NCBI RefSeq assembly: GCF_026651875.1
Contig: NZ_CP104067.1
Coordinates: 2,790,001 to 2,854,000, forward strand
Length of the DNA: 64,000 nt
DNA from: Alicyclobacillus fastidiosus
Lineage (GTDB): Bacteria > Bacillota > Bacilli > Alicyclobacillales > Alicyclobacillaceae
Direction: 5' to 3'
Part shown: positions 26,422-35,170 of the stretch, in pieces
Layout: each line of letters starts with the position of its first letter
Position numbering within the stretch: the stretch's first letter is position 1
Notes under the pieces: generated by a model
The model's database searches: none
What the model was told of the DNA's origin: nothing
What the model saw: the letters and a program-made list of their open reading frames with translations, nothing else
Program-made: the position numbers and the translations under genes

Positions 26422-27993
26422 CACTAACGTTGCATAAAACTTCTCTGAGCCTGTCAAGAGAGGGTGAATTGCCGTTCAAAGTTACGGACTGAATACTCGG
26501 ATTTTTTGTTTCCGTGGCTTATGGTCTAAAAGGTCAATACCCCTATGTCAGGTAGTCCGAATATCCATAATCAGGAATGTTAGATTAGGTCGTAGATAAC
26601 GGTCTCAAGATGCTCCGTTTCACGCTCTATGTACTGCTGCACCGTTTGCTCAAAGATGTCTTCCACCTTGCATCGTCGTCGTCCCTTGGATGTTCGACCT
26701 GGTTTCTTGTACAACGCCTTCACAAACTCAGAAAAGGCTCGGTCCCAATAGAGACGTAGACATTTGTAAACCTCAAGTAGCTTGCCGCTGTGGGACACCT
26801 TCGCTTGCAAGAGAATCAACAGGCAGTACGTAATCAGTGCAATGAGCAGTTGGTTATACACGCCATTTTCACTATGACCGTATAGGCGCTTGAGTACCAG
26901 GTGCTGCTTGACCCATTTAAAGAACAACTCTATTTGCCAACGCTTTCGGTACACGTCACAGATTTGCTCTGCATCCATCGTCATGTCATTCGTCAGTATC
27001 ACGACGCGCTTGCCTTCATTGTCCGTGGTTTCAAGCAACCGCAGGGTGTGCTCCATCACGTAATTTGGATAACTCCCCAAGCGTACCAATGCTTCTCTCG
27101 TAACCGGTGAATCGGACGGTACCTGTCGCTCTTCAATGACTTCGTGAATGACCGCATTATCTTTGAGCCGAGTGACAAACTTCGTTCCGTTTGCACAGTA
27201 CGTATCGAACTTACGGTAATCCACATAGCCACGGTCAAAGACGTTCAACGCATTCGGTTCTACGACCACTAACGCATCCATCTGTGTCTTGTCCGCAGGT
27301 TTGGCGGGCGTGAGGATCGCCTTATCTGGCGCAACTTGATCGTCTAGAAATACCAGACGCAGGTGCAGTTTCACACCAGCTTTAGTACTGCGAAACTCTG
27401 CCCAAGGATACTGTGAAACACACATTGAAATGGTCGATGAGTCCACCAGATTAATCCGTCGCATTTTCTCGTTCGCTCGTTTTGCACCGACCTGGCGAGT
27501 GATTTGCTCGACACATTCACGGAACACGAAATCCAGAAAGTATGACGGCGTTTCTCGCAACTTCCTGGACAACTGGGAAGCACTAATAGAGTCTAGCGCC
27601 AGTTCTTTCTGGAGGGATTCATTGGCTTCCAACTCCAAACTGATGTCCTTCAGTGACGGGATTTGATTGACCTGGGCGAAGACGACGAGCCGGATGAATG
27701 AGATGACACCGAGCTTCTTAACGTACCGCTCCATCTTGAGACGGTTTAATTCCTGCAATATGGTACTGACATTCAGCGGGGTAACATACTCCCGGAACGC
27801 CGATTTCGTGGTATCCTTGTCCATGGTGGGTCTCCTTAGAGAGAGTTGGACAGGACTACCTGTACTTCTCATTCTAAGGAGATTTTTTCATGTTGGTGTT
27901 GTCTAAATCATGAAACTTCCAAACATTTCATCTATACATTCTGACAACTCGAAGCACTTGACAAACCATAAATTCCTTTATGCAACGCTAGTG
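26422..27993 (-). mobile_element. IS4-type insertion sequence, 1572 bp
   Basis: Terminal inverted repeats are CACTAACGTTGCATAAA at the left end and, reverse-complemented from the right end, CACTAGCGTTGCATAAA, with one mismatch. The target duplication GGTCTGTAC is at 26413-26421 and 27994-28002. One transposase gene is present. The element splits a nuclease gene. Confidence 0.92.
26580..27824 (-). CDS. IS4-family DDE transposase
   Basis: The 414-residue transposase contains the DDE blocks of the IS4 family: INLVDSSTISM (first Asp), NVFDRGYVDY (second Asp) and the Y-x2-R-x3-E-x6-K signature as YRKRWQIELFFKWVK. Start 27824 is chosen because AAGGAGACCCACC lies just before the ATG; an earlier in-frame start would add 16 residues. 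The gene is intact. Confidence 0.92.
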   Translation of the reverse strand: MDKDTTKSAFREYVTPLNVSTILQELNRLKMERYVKKLGVISFIRLVVFAQVNQIPSLKDISLELEANESLQKELALDSISASQLSRKLRETPSYFLDFVFRECVEQITRQVGAKRANEKMRRINLVDSSTISMCVSQYPWAEFRSTKAGVKLHLRLVFLDDQVAPDKAILTPAKPADKTQMDALVVVEPNALNVFDRGYVDYRKFDTYCANGTKFVTRLKDNAVIHEVIEERQVPSDSPVTREALVRLGSYPNYVMEHTLRLLETTDNEGKRVVILTNDMTMDAEQICDVYRKRWQIELFFKWVKQHLVLKRLYGHSENGVYNQLLIALITYCLLILLQAKVSHSGKLLEVYKCLRLYWDRAFSEFVKALYKKPGRTSKGRRRCKVEDIFEQTVQQYIERETEHLETVIYDLI

Positions 27994-28002
27994 GGTCTGT
28001 AC

Positions 28003-28827
28003 ACAGAAAAAATTCTCGTGGAATGCAAATTTTGGAACACTAAAATCAAACGAGCAAATATAGATGCCATGGTAGCTCAAATGCAGGATTTAAATGCATC
28101 CAAAGCCGTCTTCTTTACCGTTAAGGGCTGCCAATCTGGTGCTCAAACAATGGCTAGACATGCCGGTATCGAGGTGTTTCTCGTAAGAGAACCAAAGGAT
28201 GAAGAATGGGGTGGGCCTGGTCCTGTTGTGGATTTTTATTTGCAGGTCATCTCGCGAAGTTTCAAAGAAATACAGTTCCCTGGAATAAGCGCTTTTACCA
28301 CCGAACAAAACGGAACACCTCAAGGATTAAATCTAAATCTTCTAATGGGAAGCAAAACAAGCGGACGAACTTCGACCCCGACCGTTAAACCTGATGGACC
28401 TGGAAAAACGTTCGAAGAAATGCTTGATGAAGGCACATTAAATGCAGTCAAGGAGTTTTTCTCCAACAACAGCTTTACGATTAATCAGGGAGAAGAATGC
28501 ACCAGATATATCCACATCCCAACTACTTTAAACTTTTCGCCACCAGTCCACATTACGTTGGGTCCATCTCATATAATTGTCCCGGCCGCTCAAGTTTCTT
28601 TAGGCGTTCGAATTGATCAATCTCGAATTGTAGTTGACCGCAGAAAAAACTTTCTCTACGCGCTGGTTGTTGAAGATGTTGTTCGAAAGGGAAAGTTTTA
28701 TGCTTCACGACGTAACGATGCTTCTAATTCATTGATTTCACAAGCTACGGAGCAAACTCCTGAACCTAACGAACCAGAACTCCAAAAATGGCTCAATTCT
28801 ACACGTCTATACGGACATATGGTTTGA
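28003..28827 (+). pseudogene. PD-(D/E)XK restriction-endonuclease-like gene, C-terminal part
   Basis: The frame continues from 26421 as TEKILVECKFWNTKI, where E-x-K (ECK) is the second half of the nuclease active site, followed by AMVAQMQDLNASKAVFFT and GAQTMARHAGIEVFLV, typical of the restriction-endonuclease-like core. The rest (about 200 residues) is an unfamiliar C-terminal domain. The restored protein would be 329 residues. It may be a type IV/Mrr-like or solitary nuclease. A downstream start could still give a truncated protein, but it would lack the first catalytic residue. Confidence 0.72.
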
Positions 28828-28884
28828 CCCAAGTGAGTTTGATGGATTGAACCCTATAGAATTCAAGCAAAACACTTCAACTTA

Positions 28885-28915
28885 AGAGGCGCCTCACTTG
28901 GGCGCCTCTTCTCGC
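28885..28915 (+). terminator. Rho-independent terminator after the nuclease gene
   Basis: AGAGGCGCC (28885-28893) pairs with GGCGCCTCT (28901-28909) around a 7-base loop and is followed by a T-rich CTCGCTT. It lies about 58 bases after the stop codon. Confidence 0.8.
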
Positions 28916-29150
28916 TTATATCTGAGCCATGCGCGACTCACGAGCCGCATCGCCATCTTTTCGTCAGTGTGGAATGACTAAGGATTTTTAATGGACCCTC
29001 GTCTGCAGACCCACTTTCGCCTACAGCAATGACGACCACTCATGCCGCCCTCCTGTGTGTAAATGTATCCCTGGTTTCTAGAAACAATATTGAATATCTA
29101 ATCAACCATGTTTAAAATTATGGAAATTATAGCAAGGTGGTGAATTCAAA

Positions 29151-29906
29151 TTGCCGACAGAAGCTGAATTAACGCATCAAATGAAGTTAATGTTCTTTCA
29201 TATTATGCAGAAGTTTGTACACGAGGATTTCCTTAACGCGTTTTTGACTGACAAGGGTAGTAAAGATGGTTCGAGTATTTTTAAATCCATACCCATTCGA
29301 AAATTATTGGGTTGTGGAGTCTTACTTGTCATATTTGGTCTATTTGTACCGGTTACCCAAAGCTCCGGAAACCGTATTGATTCCTCAATTTGGGTTGGTA
29401 CATTAACGTTCGAAGGTGCGTATGCGGTGGGGTCAATGGCCTTAGCAGACTGGTTCGCTAAATCAATTTTTTTAATGTTTGGTGGCCTTTTGTCTGAGGC
29501 TATAGATATGGGGATTTTTAAATGGAACGTGGAATACGGAGATTTTAAAGAAGCTTTTGAGAAGGAGTTGCAAAAAGATAAAGGGGTTAGCCGTGCTCGC
29601 ATTGCATCTAAACTGGTATTCAGCGGAGCATTCATTATATTAGCGATAGTTGTTATTATGCCACTCGCGATTTGGTTACCTGCAAAATGGGAATCAGGTA
29701 TTCTTGTGGCGTCTGTTATTTGGACTGTAGGGTCAATCTCTAACCTAGGGTTGCTTGGCATCTTCACTATTCTCCGGCCTCTATTTGAAGCATATCTGGA
29801 AGTAAGTAAATACCATAACAGCCGGATAACCGAATGCCCTATATGCATTAAACGAGGGGTTATTTCGACTGAGTCATATGGTCCTTACTTACCATTTAAC
29901 GAGTAA
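29151..29906 (+). CDS. Uncharacterised membrane protein
   Basis: The 251-residue protein has an amphipathic N terminus and about four hydrophobic segments: LLGCGVLLVIFGLFVPV, the alanine-rich SMALADWF region, LVFSGAFIILAIVVIMPLAI, and VASVIWTVGSISNLGLLGIF. It ends with a hydrophilic tail that contains a CPIC pair. The start is TTG with AAGGTGGTGA 8 bases upstream. It is followed 13 bases later by another unknown gene and is probably co-transcribed with it. I do not recognise the family. Confidence 0.65.
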   Translation: MPTEAELTHQMKLMFFHIMQKFVHEDFLNAFLTDKGSKDGSSIFKSIPIRKLLGCGVLLVIFGLFVPVTQSSGNRIDSSIWVGTLTFEGAYAVGSMALADWFAKSIFLMFGGLLSEAIDMGIFKWNVEYGDFKEAFEKELQKDKGVSRARIASKLVFSGAFIILAIVVIMPLAIWLPAKWESGILVASVIWTVGSISNLGLLGIFTILRPLFEAYLEVSKYHNSRITECPICIKRGVISTESYGPYLPFNE

Positions 29907-29919
29907 AAGGAAGGTTAAG

Positions 29920-30528
29920 ATGAAAAAAGGTGAAGGCAATAAAAATATCATTATAACTCCAGACGCCGGTGTTTCTAATGCATTTTTTGGAGGAAATCTG
30001 CATTACGAATCATTTGTTATGGCAGATGGGTACGGAACTGCAGCGATACACCTTGCAAGCAATGCGTATAAGGAGAATGAACGAGATACTTGGCTATACC
30101 CAACGCTATATCTCTTTCGACATTACGTTGAACTGACGTGGAAGGACATATACATCAAGTGGAAGGCTTTAATTGATGAAGAAGTCACCCCGGAAGAACT
30201 CCAGGGACACAAACTGAGTAACAAATCATTTGATGGTTTATGGACTTGGCTCTTAAGCAATTGGCCCAAAGAGGATCGTGCCAAACCAAACAGAGTTAAG
30301 AGAATTATTGTTGACTTACACAAGCTTGATAAGACAGGGCAAGCATTCCGTTACAATCAAGATGTAAATGGTCGGGTGTTTCGAGGTGCGGAAACTCAAT
30401 TGATTGGATATAACGAGTTGGTTCAAAAAATGGAAGATGTAAAGTGTTTCTTTGATGGGCTGCAAGGGTGGATTGGCCATATGCTGGACATTAAGGCTGA
30501 AATGGGGTCTGAAGGATATAATGAATGA
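29920..30528 (+). CDS. Uncharacterised cytoplasmic protein
   Basis: This soluble 202-residue protein contains LYPTLYLFRHYVELTWKDIY followed by a helical stretch with HKLSNKSFDGLWTWL. This pattern is seen in uncharacterised phage- and island-borne proteins; it is reminiscent of helical HEPN-like folds, but the R-x4-6-H nuclease motif is not evident. The ATG at 29920 is chosen because AAGGAAGG lies upstream and an earlier start would overlap the membrane protein gene. It sits 13 bases after that gene, ending at a shared terminator. Confidence 0.6.
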   Translation: MKKGEGNKNIIITPDAGVSNAFFGGNLHYESFVMADGYGTAAIHLASNAYKENERDTWLYPTLYLFRHYVELTWKDIYIKWKALIDEEVTPEELQGHKLSNKSFDGLWTWLLSNWPKEDRAKPNRVKRIIVDLHKLDKTGQAFRYNQDVNGRVFRGAETQLIGYNELVQKMEDVKCFFDGLQGWIGHMLDIKAEMGSEGYNE

Positions 30529-30538
30529 ATACGTTTCT

Positions 30539-30561
30539 GAGGGTGCTTGCCAGGCACCCTC
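30539..30561. terminator. Bidirectional terminator
   Basis: GAGGGTGC (30539-30546) pairs with GCACCCTC (30554-30561), followed by TTGTC. It lies between two convergent genes and could serve both. Confidence 0.7.
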
Positions 30562-30569
30562 TTGTCGCA

Positions 30570-30860
30570 TTAAATCACGCGGAGTGAATCAATAACGTTA
30601 AACAGTTTTTGTCCATCGCCGTCTGCCGGGACTTCAAAAACGAAAGCTTCTGGCTGTGAAAGAGCATCTATGATGACTGTCGTTATCGGTTGAATTTCGT
30701 TTAAAGATACGAAACCGGCGTCAGACTTGCCTCTTACCACTTCGATTTCTGTAAAGGACAAACTTCCTTCGGAACCACGGTATTCGATAAAGAGTGTTGG
30801 TAAACCAATTTCATCTTCACCTGTGGTGAGCACTGTGTATGAATCGCGATAAATCTCCAT
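30570..30860 (-). CDS. Small uncharacterised protein
   Basis: The 96-residue acidic protein (MEIYRDSYTVL..., ending VIDSLRVI) has a GGGGGG-type ribosome binding site a few bases before the ATG and ends at the shared terminator. There is no signal peptide or membrane segment. Alternating hydrophobic/polar stretches suggest a small beta-rich domain. The family is not recognised. Confidence 0.6.
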   Translation of the reverse strand: MEIYRDSYTVLTTGEDEIGLPTLFIEYRGSEGSLSFTEIEVVRGKSDAGFVSLNEIQPITTVIIDALSQPEAFVFEVPADGDGQKLFNVIDSLRVI

Positions 30861-31019
30861 AACATCCCCCCTTCCTGATAGTATTTGTCTTACATACGCG
30901 AATTATACGTGGGGAAATAAAGAAATTGTATAGCGTTGGTAGTTTCTTCACCTTATCTTGAAAAAAGCGAATTTTGAGAGCCCTTAAAAAGGCAACCTGT
31001 TATTATTTTGGGTAATCGG

Positions 31020-31109
31020 ATTTTGTGGTGGAATAAGTCGGTTGAAACCCTTTTAATATTGTATCAATATACAATTTTGCGTCGACACTGTTCTGTCGCA
31101 TATGGGCAG
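31020..31109 (+). repeat. 90-bp structured intergenic repeat, copy a
   Basis: The copy contains the hairpin ATTGTAT-CAAT-ATACAAT (31058-31075) and ends TGTCGCATATGGGCAG. The core begins 50 bases before the end of GGGCAG, the same spacing as in the other copies. The 5' end is diverged. It lies 61 bases before an acetyltransferase gene. Confidence 0.65.
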
Positions 31110-31170
31110 TTTAATTCAATTCGTAAAGATTATTTGAAAACACACTCGGATGATGGATTGGAAGTGACTT

Positions 31171-31689
31171 ATGAACATTCGTCTGTTGGACGACTTTGAC
31201 GCCCAAGAGTATAAGGAAGTTAGGTTGCGTGCATTGAAAAATGATCCCGATTCATTTGGATCAAAGTATGAGCAAGAAGCAACTAGACCTTTGGGGAATT
31301 TTATAGAGAGGATACAGCATACAAAAGATCAATTTACGTTGGGATGTTTTGACGACAGCGACACATTAGTTGGCATTGTCAATTTTGCACGTGAGAACAG
31401 ACTTAAGACGACACATAAAGGAAATATCTACGGTATGTACATAGAGCCTCAATTTCGAGGACGGGGGTTAGGTAAAGCCCTATTGTTAGCTCTCATTGAA
31501 AGGGCAACAAAAGAATGCGAAGGGTTGGAACAGATTCATTTAACGGTTGTGTCTAATAACGAATCAGCAAAACGGCTATATACCTCGCTGGGGTTTGAAG
31601 TTTACGGTGTAGAACCACATGCCTTGAAGTTTGATGGACATTATTTCGATGAGGACTTAATGGTTTTAAGATTAGCGATCTTGAACTAG
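31171..31689 (+). CDS. GNAT-family N-acetyltransferase
   Basis: The 172-residue protein has a GNAT fold: MNIRLLDDFDAQEYKEVRLRALK start, the acetyl-CoA-binding motif A as IEPQFRGRGLGKALL, and the C-terminal NESAKRLYTSLGFEVYG segment. It transfers an acetyl group to an unknown amine, possibly a drug or metabolite. It is a single gene framed by a 90-bp repeat upstream and an IS1111 remnant that begins right after its stop codon. Confidence 0.88.
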   Translation: MNIRLLDDFDAQEYKEVRLRALKNDPDSFGSKYEQEATRPLGNFIERIQHTKDQFTLGCFDDSDTLVGIVNFARENRLKTTHKGNIYGMYIEPQFRGRGLGKALLLALIERATKECEGLEQIHLTVVSNNESAKRLYTSLGFEVYGVEPHALKFDGHYFDEDLMVLRLAILN

Positions 31690-31795
31690 TCATAATGAAC
31701 GACACCGGCCCCATTTCGTAGGTCTTGGATTACACTGAATCTTGAGAGACCAGTGCAGAGCCACATACGAAAGAGCAGCGGTACGATGTCAAGAC
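31690..31795 (+). mobile_element. Left-end remnant of an IS1111-type element
   Basis: This stretch matches the left end of the IS1111-type element at 58008 (TCATAATGAACGACACCGG..., GAGACCAGTGCAGAGCCACATACGAA) but stops where the transposase gene should begin. It is attached directly to the stop codon of the acetyltransferase gene. It is a truncated relic. Confidence 0.75.
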
Positions 31796-31816
31796 CCTAA
31801 GGCAACATAATATTTT

Positions 31817-31883
31817 TTGAATCGCTGCTTTTGTGGAGGTGGGGCCAAATTTGGCAATACTCAACTAAGCCCACCCTACCTAG
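31817..31883 (+). pseudogene. Uncharacterised 92-residue gene, 5' part (split by IS)
   Basis: A frame beginning TTG at 31817 (LNRCFCGGG..., SPPYL) reaches the IS target site CTAG and rejoins in the same frame with 33509-33720 when the element is removed. The start codon is tentative and no good ribosome binding site is seen. The two cysteines at the start could bind metal. Confidence 0.4.
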
Positions 31884-33504
31884 GAGCGTGTCCGAGTAAT
31901 CCCTGAAGTATTTTGTAAAAGGAAATTTCCGGATCAATAACGAAGTCCCCTGTATTGGTATTCACAGTGGAGGCTTCGAATCTTGGGAAAAAAGTTTCGT
32001 GACTACGACCCGAACCAACTCATTCTACTACCACCGGGGTTAAATGAATGGCTACCTGACGGCCACCTGGCGAACTTTGTCAGTGATGTGGTCGATCATA
32101 TCGATATCTCCATCATTACAAAACAGTACGAACAAGAACTGCGAGGTTTTCCCCCGTACCACCCGGCAATGTTATTGAAGATTCTGGTTTACGCATATTG
32201 CACAGGCATGTACTCTTCCAGAAAGATCGCAAAGGCCTGTCAGGATGTAGTGGCGTTCCGAGTCCTGTCCGCAAATCAGTTCCCGGATTTCCGGACAATC
32301 AGTGATTTTCGGAAACGCCATTTGGTCACCTTCAAAGAACTTTTCTTGGAAGTCTTGAAGATTGCCCAACATGCAGGGATGGTTAAGCTCGGGCATGTAT
32401 CGCTGGATGGCAGCAAGATTCGGGCAAACGCATCCAAACATAAAGCGATGAGTTACGAGCGGATGAAGCAGCAAGAGCAACGACTCCGCCAAGAAATCGC
32501 CGAGCTTACGCAGCAGGCTGAACGCACCGACCATAGTGAAGATAAAAAGTACGGTAACACCATGGGCGATGAACTCCCTGAAGAGTTAGCCCGTAGAGAG
32601 ACCCGGTTGGCAAAAATTCAGGAAGCAATGTCCTCTCTGGAGAAAGAGGCCAAGGAAAGAGTGGAACAACAGCAACAGAAAGACGAACAACAAGACAAGA
32701 AGGACGATGACAACGGCCCCACCAACCAGACAGGCGCCAGGAAACGCGGTCGTCCACGTAAGGAGAGTCATCTCGCAGGTGTTCCGGAGGACAAGGCTCA
32801 ACGCAACTTCACGGATCCGGAATCTCGCATTATGAAATCGAAAGACGGCTTTATCCAAGCATACAATGTGCAGGCTGTCGTCGATGAAGAGTACCAAATC
32901 ATTGTTGCAACAGATGTTATAGACCACACAAATGACCACGGTGTCCTGCGTACAATGGTCGAAATGACGGCGGAGAATACGAAAGCGACGATGCACAAAA
33001 TCTCATGTGATGCTGGCTACTTTGCCGAAGACGACGTGACATGGCTTCAAGAGAAAGAAATTGACCCATACATCGCAACAGGTCGTCAAAAGCACAATGA
33101 AGTGCCTGAGTCACCGAGAGGACGAATACCGAAACACTACACCATTAAGCAACGTATGACTCGGAAACTAAAAACAAAGAAGGGCCGTGCCGTCTACGCG
33201 AGACGCAAGGCTATCGTAGAGCCTGTGTACGGTCAAATTAAGGGTTGTCGACGATTCGACCAATTCTCACTTCGAAGCCTTGAGAAGGTCAGAGGAGAAT
33301 GGTCGTTAGTTACCATGTGCCATAATCTGCTTAAGATATTCAAATACGGTCATATAAACTGGGCAACGTGCTAAAGATGGTGCTTAACCGACCAGTCCCC
33401 GTCTAATGAAGTAAGTGCCCATGGGGAAAGTCACCCATAGTCGAATAAAATATGGAACTGAACTCAAATGCAGAAAGTCTAAGCCGCAATACTCGGACAC
33501 GCTC
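31884..33504 (+). mobile_element. IS1182-type insertion sequence, 1621 bp, copy 1
   Basis: The inverted ends are GAGCGTGTCCGAGTA (left) and its reverse complement (right). The target tetranucleotide CTAG is duplicated at 31880-31883 and 33505-33508. A second copy of the same length lies at 46158-47778 and differs at only two positions that I found, both silent in the transposase gene. Confidence 0.92.
31983..33374 (+). CDS. IS1182-type DDE transposase
   Basis: The 463-residue transposase has an N-terminal DUF772-like domain (YDPNQLILLPPGLNEWLPDG, then PYHPAMLLKILVYAYC), a charged Glu/Gln-rich coiled stretch (about 165-235), and a C-terminal DDE domain with ATDVIDHTNDHG, SCDAGYFAEDDV and VEPVYGQIKGCR. 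It is identical in protein sequence to the one at 46257. The start codon is TTG, preceded by GGAGG. Confidence 0.92.
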   Translation: MGKKFRDYDPNQLILLPPGLNEWLPDGHLANFVSDVVDHIDISIITKQYEQELRGFPPYHPAMLLKILVYAYCTGMYSSRKIAKACQDVVAFRVLSANQFPDFRTISDFRKRHLVTFKELFLEVLKIAQHAGMVKLGHVSLDGSKIRANASKHKAMSYERMKQQEQRLRQEIAELTQQAERTDHSEDKKYGNTMGDELPEELARRETRLAKIQEAMSSLEKEAKERVEQQQQKDEQQDKKDDDNGPTNQTGARKRGRPRKESHLAGVPEDKAQRNFTDPESRIMKSKDGFIQAYNVQAVVDEEYQIIVATDVIDHTNDHGVLRTMVEMTAENTKATMHKISCDAGYFAEDDVTWLQEKEIDPYIATGRQKHNEVPESPRGRIPKHYTIKQRMTRKLKTKKGRAVYARRKAIVEPVYGQIKGCRRFDQFSLRSLEKVRGEWSLVTMCHNLLKIFKYGHINWATC

Positions 33505-33508
33505 CTAG

Positions 33509-33720
33509 GAACATGGGATGTACTGCAAGGAACCAATGAAAATCTAAAGGAACTTGGCATTTCCCAATCTGTAATTGATTTTGCGAACTTAACCAGAGAC
33601 GAAGTGGTCGCGGGAATTCCAGGGCCGCGCCCTATGCCCGAAGATTGGAGTCCCAAACAGCATCCGCAATATCATCCGTTCGCACAACTTCTCGAGGAAG
33701 CCAAACGTCGGTTCGAATGA
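33509..33720 (+). pseudogene. Uncharacterised 92-residue gene, 3' part
   Basis: The frame following the duplicated CTAG reads GTWDVLQGTNENLKELGI, VIDFANLTRDEVV, GIPGPRPMPEDWSPKQHP and ends YHPFAQLLEEAKRRFE. It is the C-terminal part of the gene begun at 31817. It does not belong to a family I recognise. A separate ATG inside the IS end could drive a chimeric protein. Confidence 0.5.
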
Positions 33721-33837
33721 TCTATATGCGACATAAGCTACGGGGGTGCTCTGGACGGTGAATTTGACACGTCCTTGAAGAACCTCCTACTCGCTCGGTG
33801 GTTGGTTGATGGTGTTACTCGGCTGTAGTCTGTCGGT

Positions 33838-33927
33838 AGTGCAATTTAAGAATTGAGGAATCCGGGCCGCACATAGATGTATGAATATACCTATCTTCGC
33901 CGAGTCCCTTACGGCGCTCTCGGGCAG
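33838..33927 (+). repeat. 90-bp structured intergenic repeat, copy b
   Basis: The core TGTATGAATATAC starts at 33878, flanked by the short stem ATAG (33873-33876)/CTAT (33891-33894). The copy ends GGCGCTCTCGGGCAG at 33927, exactly 50 bases from the core start. It is followed 34 bases later by a histidine phosphatase gene. Confidence 0.75.
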
Positions 33928-33961
33928 GTTTGCGACACCTTGAAAATCAAGGAGGATTGGC

Positions 33962-34584
33962 ATGGGGCGAGTTGTTTTGGTTCAACATTGCCAGTCAGAG
34001 CATCACATAAACGACATGTCAGGTGGATGGACAGATACGCCACTGACGGAGTTGGGGCGTAAACAAGCTCAGCTTATTGCACAGAAGCTAATCCATAGTA
34101 TGAACGGTGATGAATATGTCCTCTATTCTTCCGACTTATTGAGAGCTTCGCAAACCGCCGAAATTCTTGGGAAGAATCTTGGTTTGGAATCCAAAACGGT
34201 GGGCTTAGGGAAATCAACACTGGTGTGGCGACTGGGAAAACGAAAGATTGGGCGAGGGCAAATAGAAATCCCAGAACAGACAATGGCTTTGATTTAGACT
34301 ATCAAGAATTCGAGCAAGGTGAAACCTGGAGACAATTTTACAGACGAGTTTGTGACTGCATGGAGTCAATACACAGGTCGGAAAACACGAAAAACTTGTT
34401 AGTTGTAACCCACGGTGGAACTTTGGCTTACATAACTGCCTGGTGGCTACGATTTTCCGAACAGATGCTGACTACCGCTTATTTCTCGGCATCGCCAGCG
34501 AGTATCTCCATCCTGGCAAAAAACAGGTTTAATCAGAATGTCTTGGAGGTTTTTAACGACACTTCTCATTTGTCGCTATTGTAG
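33962..34584 (+). pseudogene. Histidine phosphatase (phosphoglycerate mutase-like), one frameshift
   Basis: The first frame (33962-34297) starts MGRVVLVQHCQSEHHIN and GGWTDTPLTELGRKQAQ, the histidine-phosphatase N terminus with QHC in place of the usual RHG. After one extra base near 34210 the second frame continues with VATGKTKDWARANRN and the second catalytic histidine in VVTHGGTLAYI, ending at 34584. Without the shift it would be a complete 200-residue enzyme. GGAGG lies 8 bases before the ATG. It lies between repeats b and c as a single cassette-like gene. Confidence 0.75.
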
Positions 34585-34585
34585 T

Positions 34586-34671
34586 AACGGGTGCACCTGT
34601 CCCAGAAGGTTTGGCTTCTGAATAGAAAATTACGGTATCCAAGTTGTTCGCTTTATGGGGCAATCGGGCAG
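34586..34671 (+). repeat. Structured intergenic repeat, copy c (86 bp)
   Basis: The copy begins AACGGGTGCACC directly after the phosphatase gene. It contains a hairpin AGAAG-GTTTGG-CTTCT and the core-like TGAATAGAAAATTACGG at 34619, and ends TGGGGCAATCGGGCAG at 34671. It is the most diverged in the middle but keeps both end motifs. Confidence 0.7.
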
Positions 34672-34713
34672 GTTTGAGACAGAAGACGCTTGGTTGCAAA
34701 AGGGGTGACGCTA

Positions 34714-35142
34714 GTGACGCTGGTTAAGTACGGGAGTCGTTCCATACCCACCGAACGGGTAAAACAGTTGTTGTCATATGCGGTCGGTTCAGCAACGGAT
34801 GAAAAGCTCAGGAATATTTTGGAGCAAGTCTACTTGCAAGGTGATTTCAAACTATATGTTTACATCGATAGCGATGACTCGGCGTTAGGCATCATTGGAT
34901 TCGAGGGAGAAGGAGTCTCTGCTGAAATCCTTCACATCGCCGTCGATGAACACAAGCGAAACTGTGGCATCGGTCGAAGAATGATTGATGAACTTCTTAT
35001 GTTGGAGAATCTCTTCGAATTAACTGCCGAGACGGACCGTGATGCGGTTGGATTCTATAGTAAATATGGATTCGAAATACAGTCTCTTGGTGAGAAATAT
35101 CCTGGTGTTGAGCGGTTTCATTGTCGACTTTTGTTCAGGTAA
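34714..35142 (+). CDS. GNAT-family N-acetyltransferase
   Basis: The protein of about 142 residues has acetyl-CoA-binding motif A in LHIAVDEHKRNCGIGRRMIDE and the terminal AVGFYSKYGFEIQSLG segment of GNAT enzymes. GTG at 34714 is chosen because AAAAGGGGTG lies 6-7 bases upstream; a TTG at 34690 is an alternative. It follows repeat c and is not followed by a clear repeat; the next gene starts only 28 bases later, so they may share one unit. Confidence 0.8.
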   Translation: MTLVKYGSRSIPTERVKQLLSYAVGSATDEKLRNILEQVYLQGDFKLYVYIDSDDSALGIIGFEGEGVSAEILHIAVDEHKRNCGIGRRMIDELLMLENLFELTAETDRDAVGFYSKYGFEIQSLGEKYPGVERFHCRLLFR

Positions 35143-35170
35143 AGTTAAATTCAAGAGTTGGGGGTGTAAC

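Noticed and set aside
29920..30528. HEPN ribonuclease assignment for the unknown soluble protein
   Set aside because: A helical pattern is present, but the R-x4-6-H catalytic motif could not be found, so no toxin or defence role is claimed.
32586..32996. Minus-strand frames inside the IS1182-type transposase genes
   Set aside because: They are antisense to a well-supported transposase gene, occur identically in both copies for that reason and have no ribosome binding sites.
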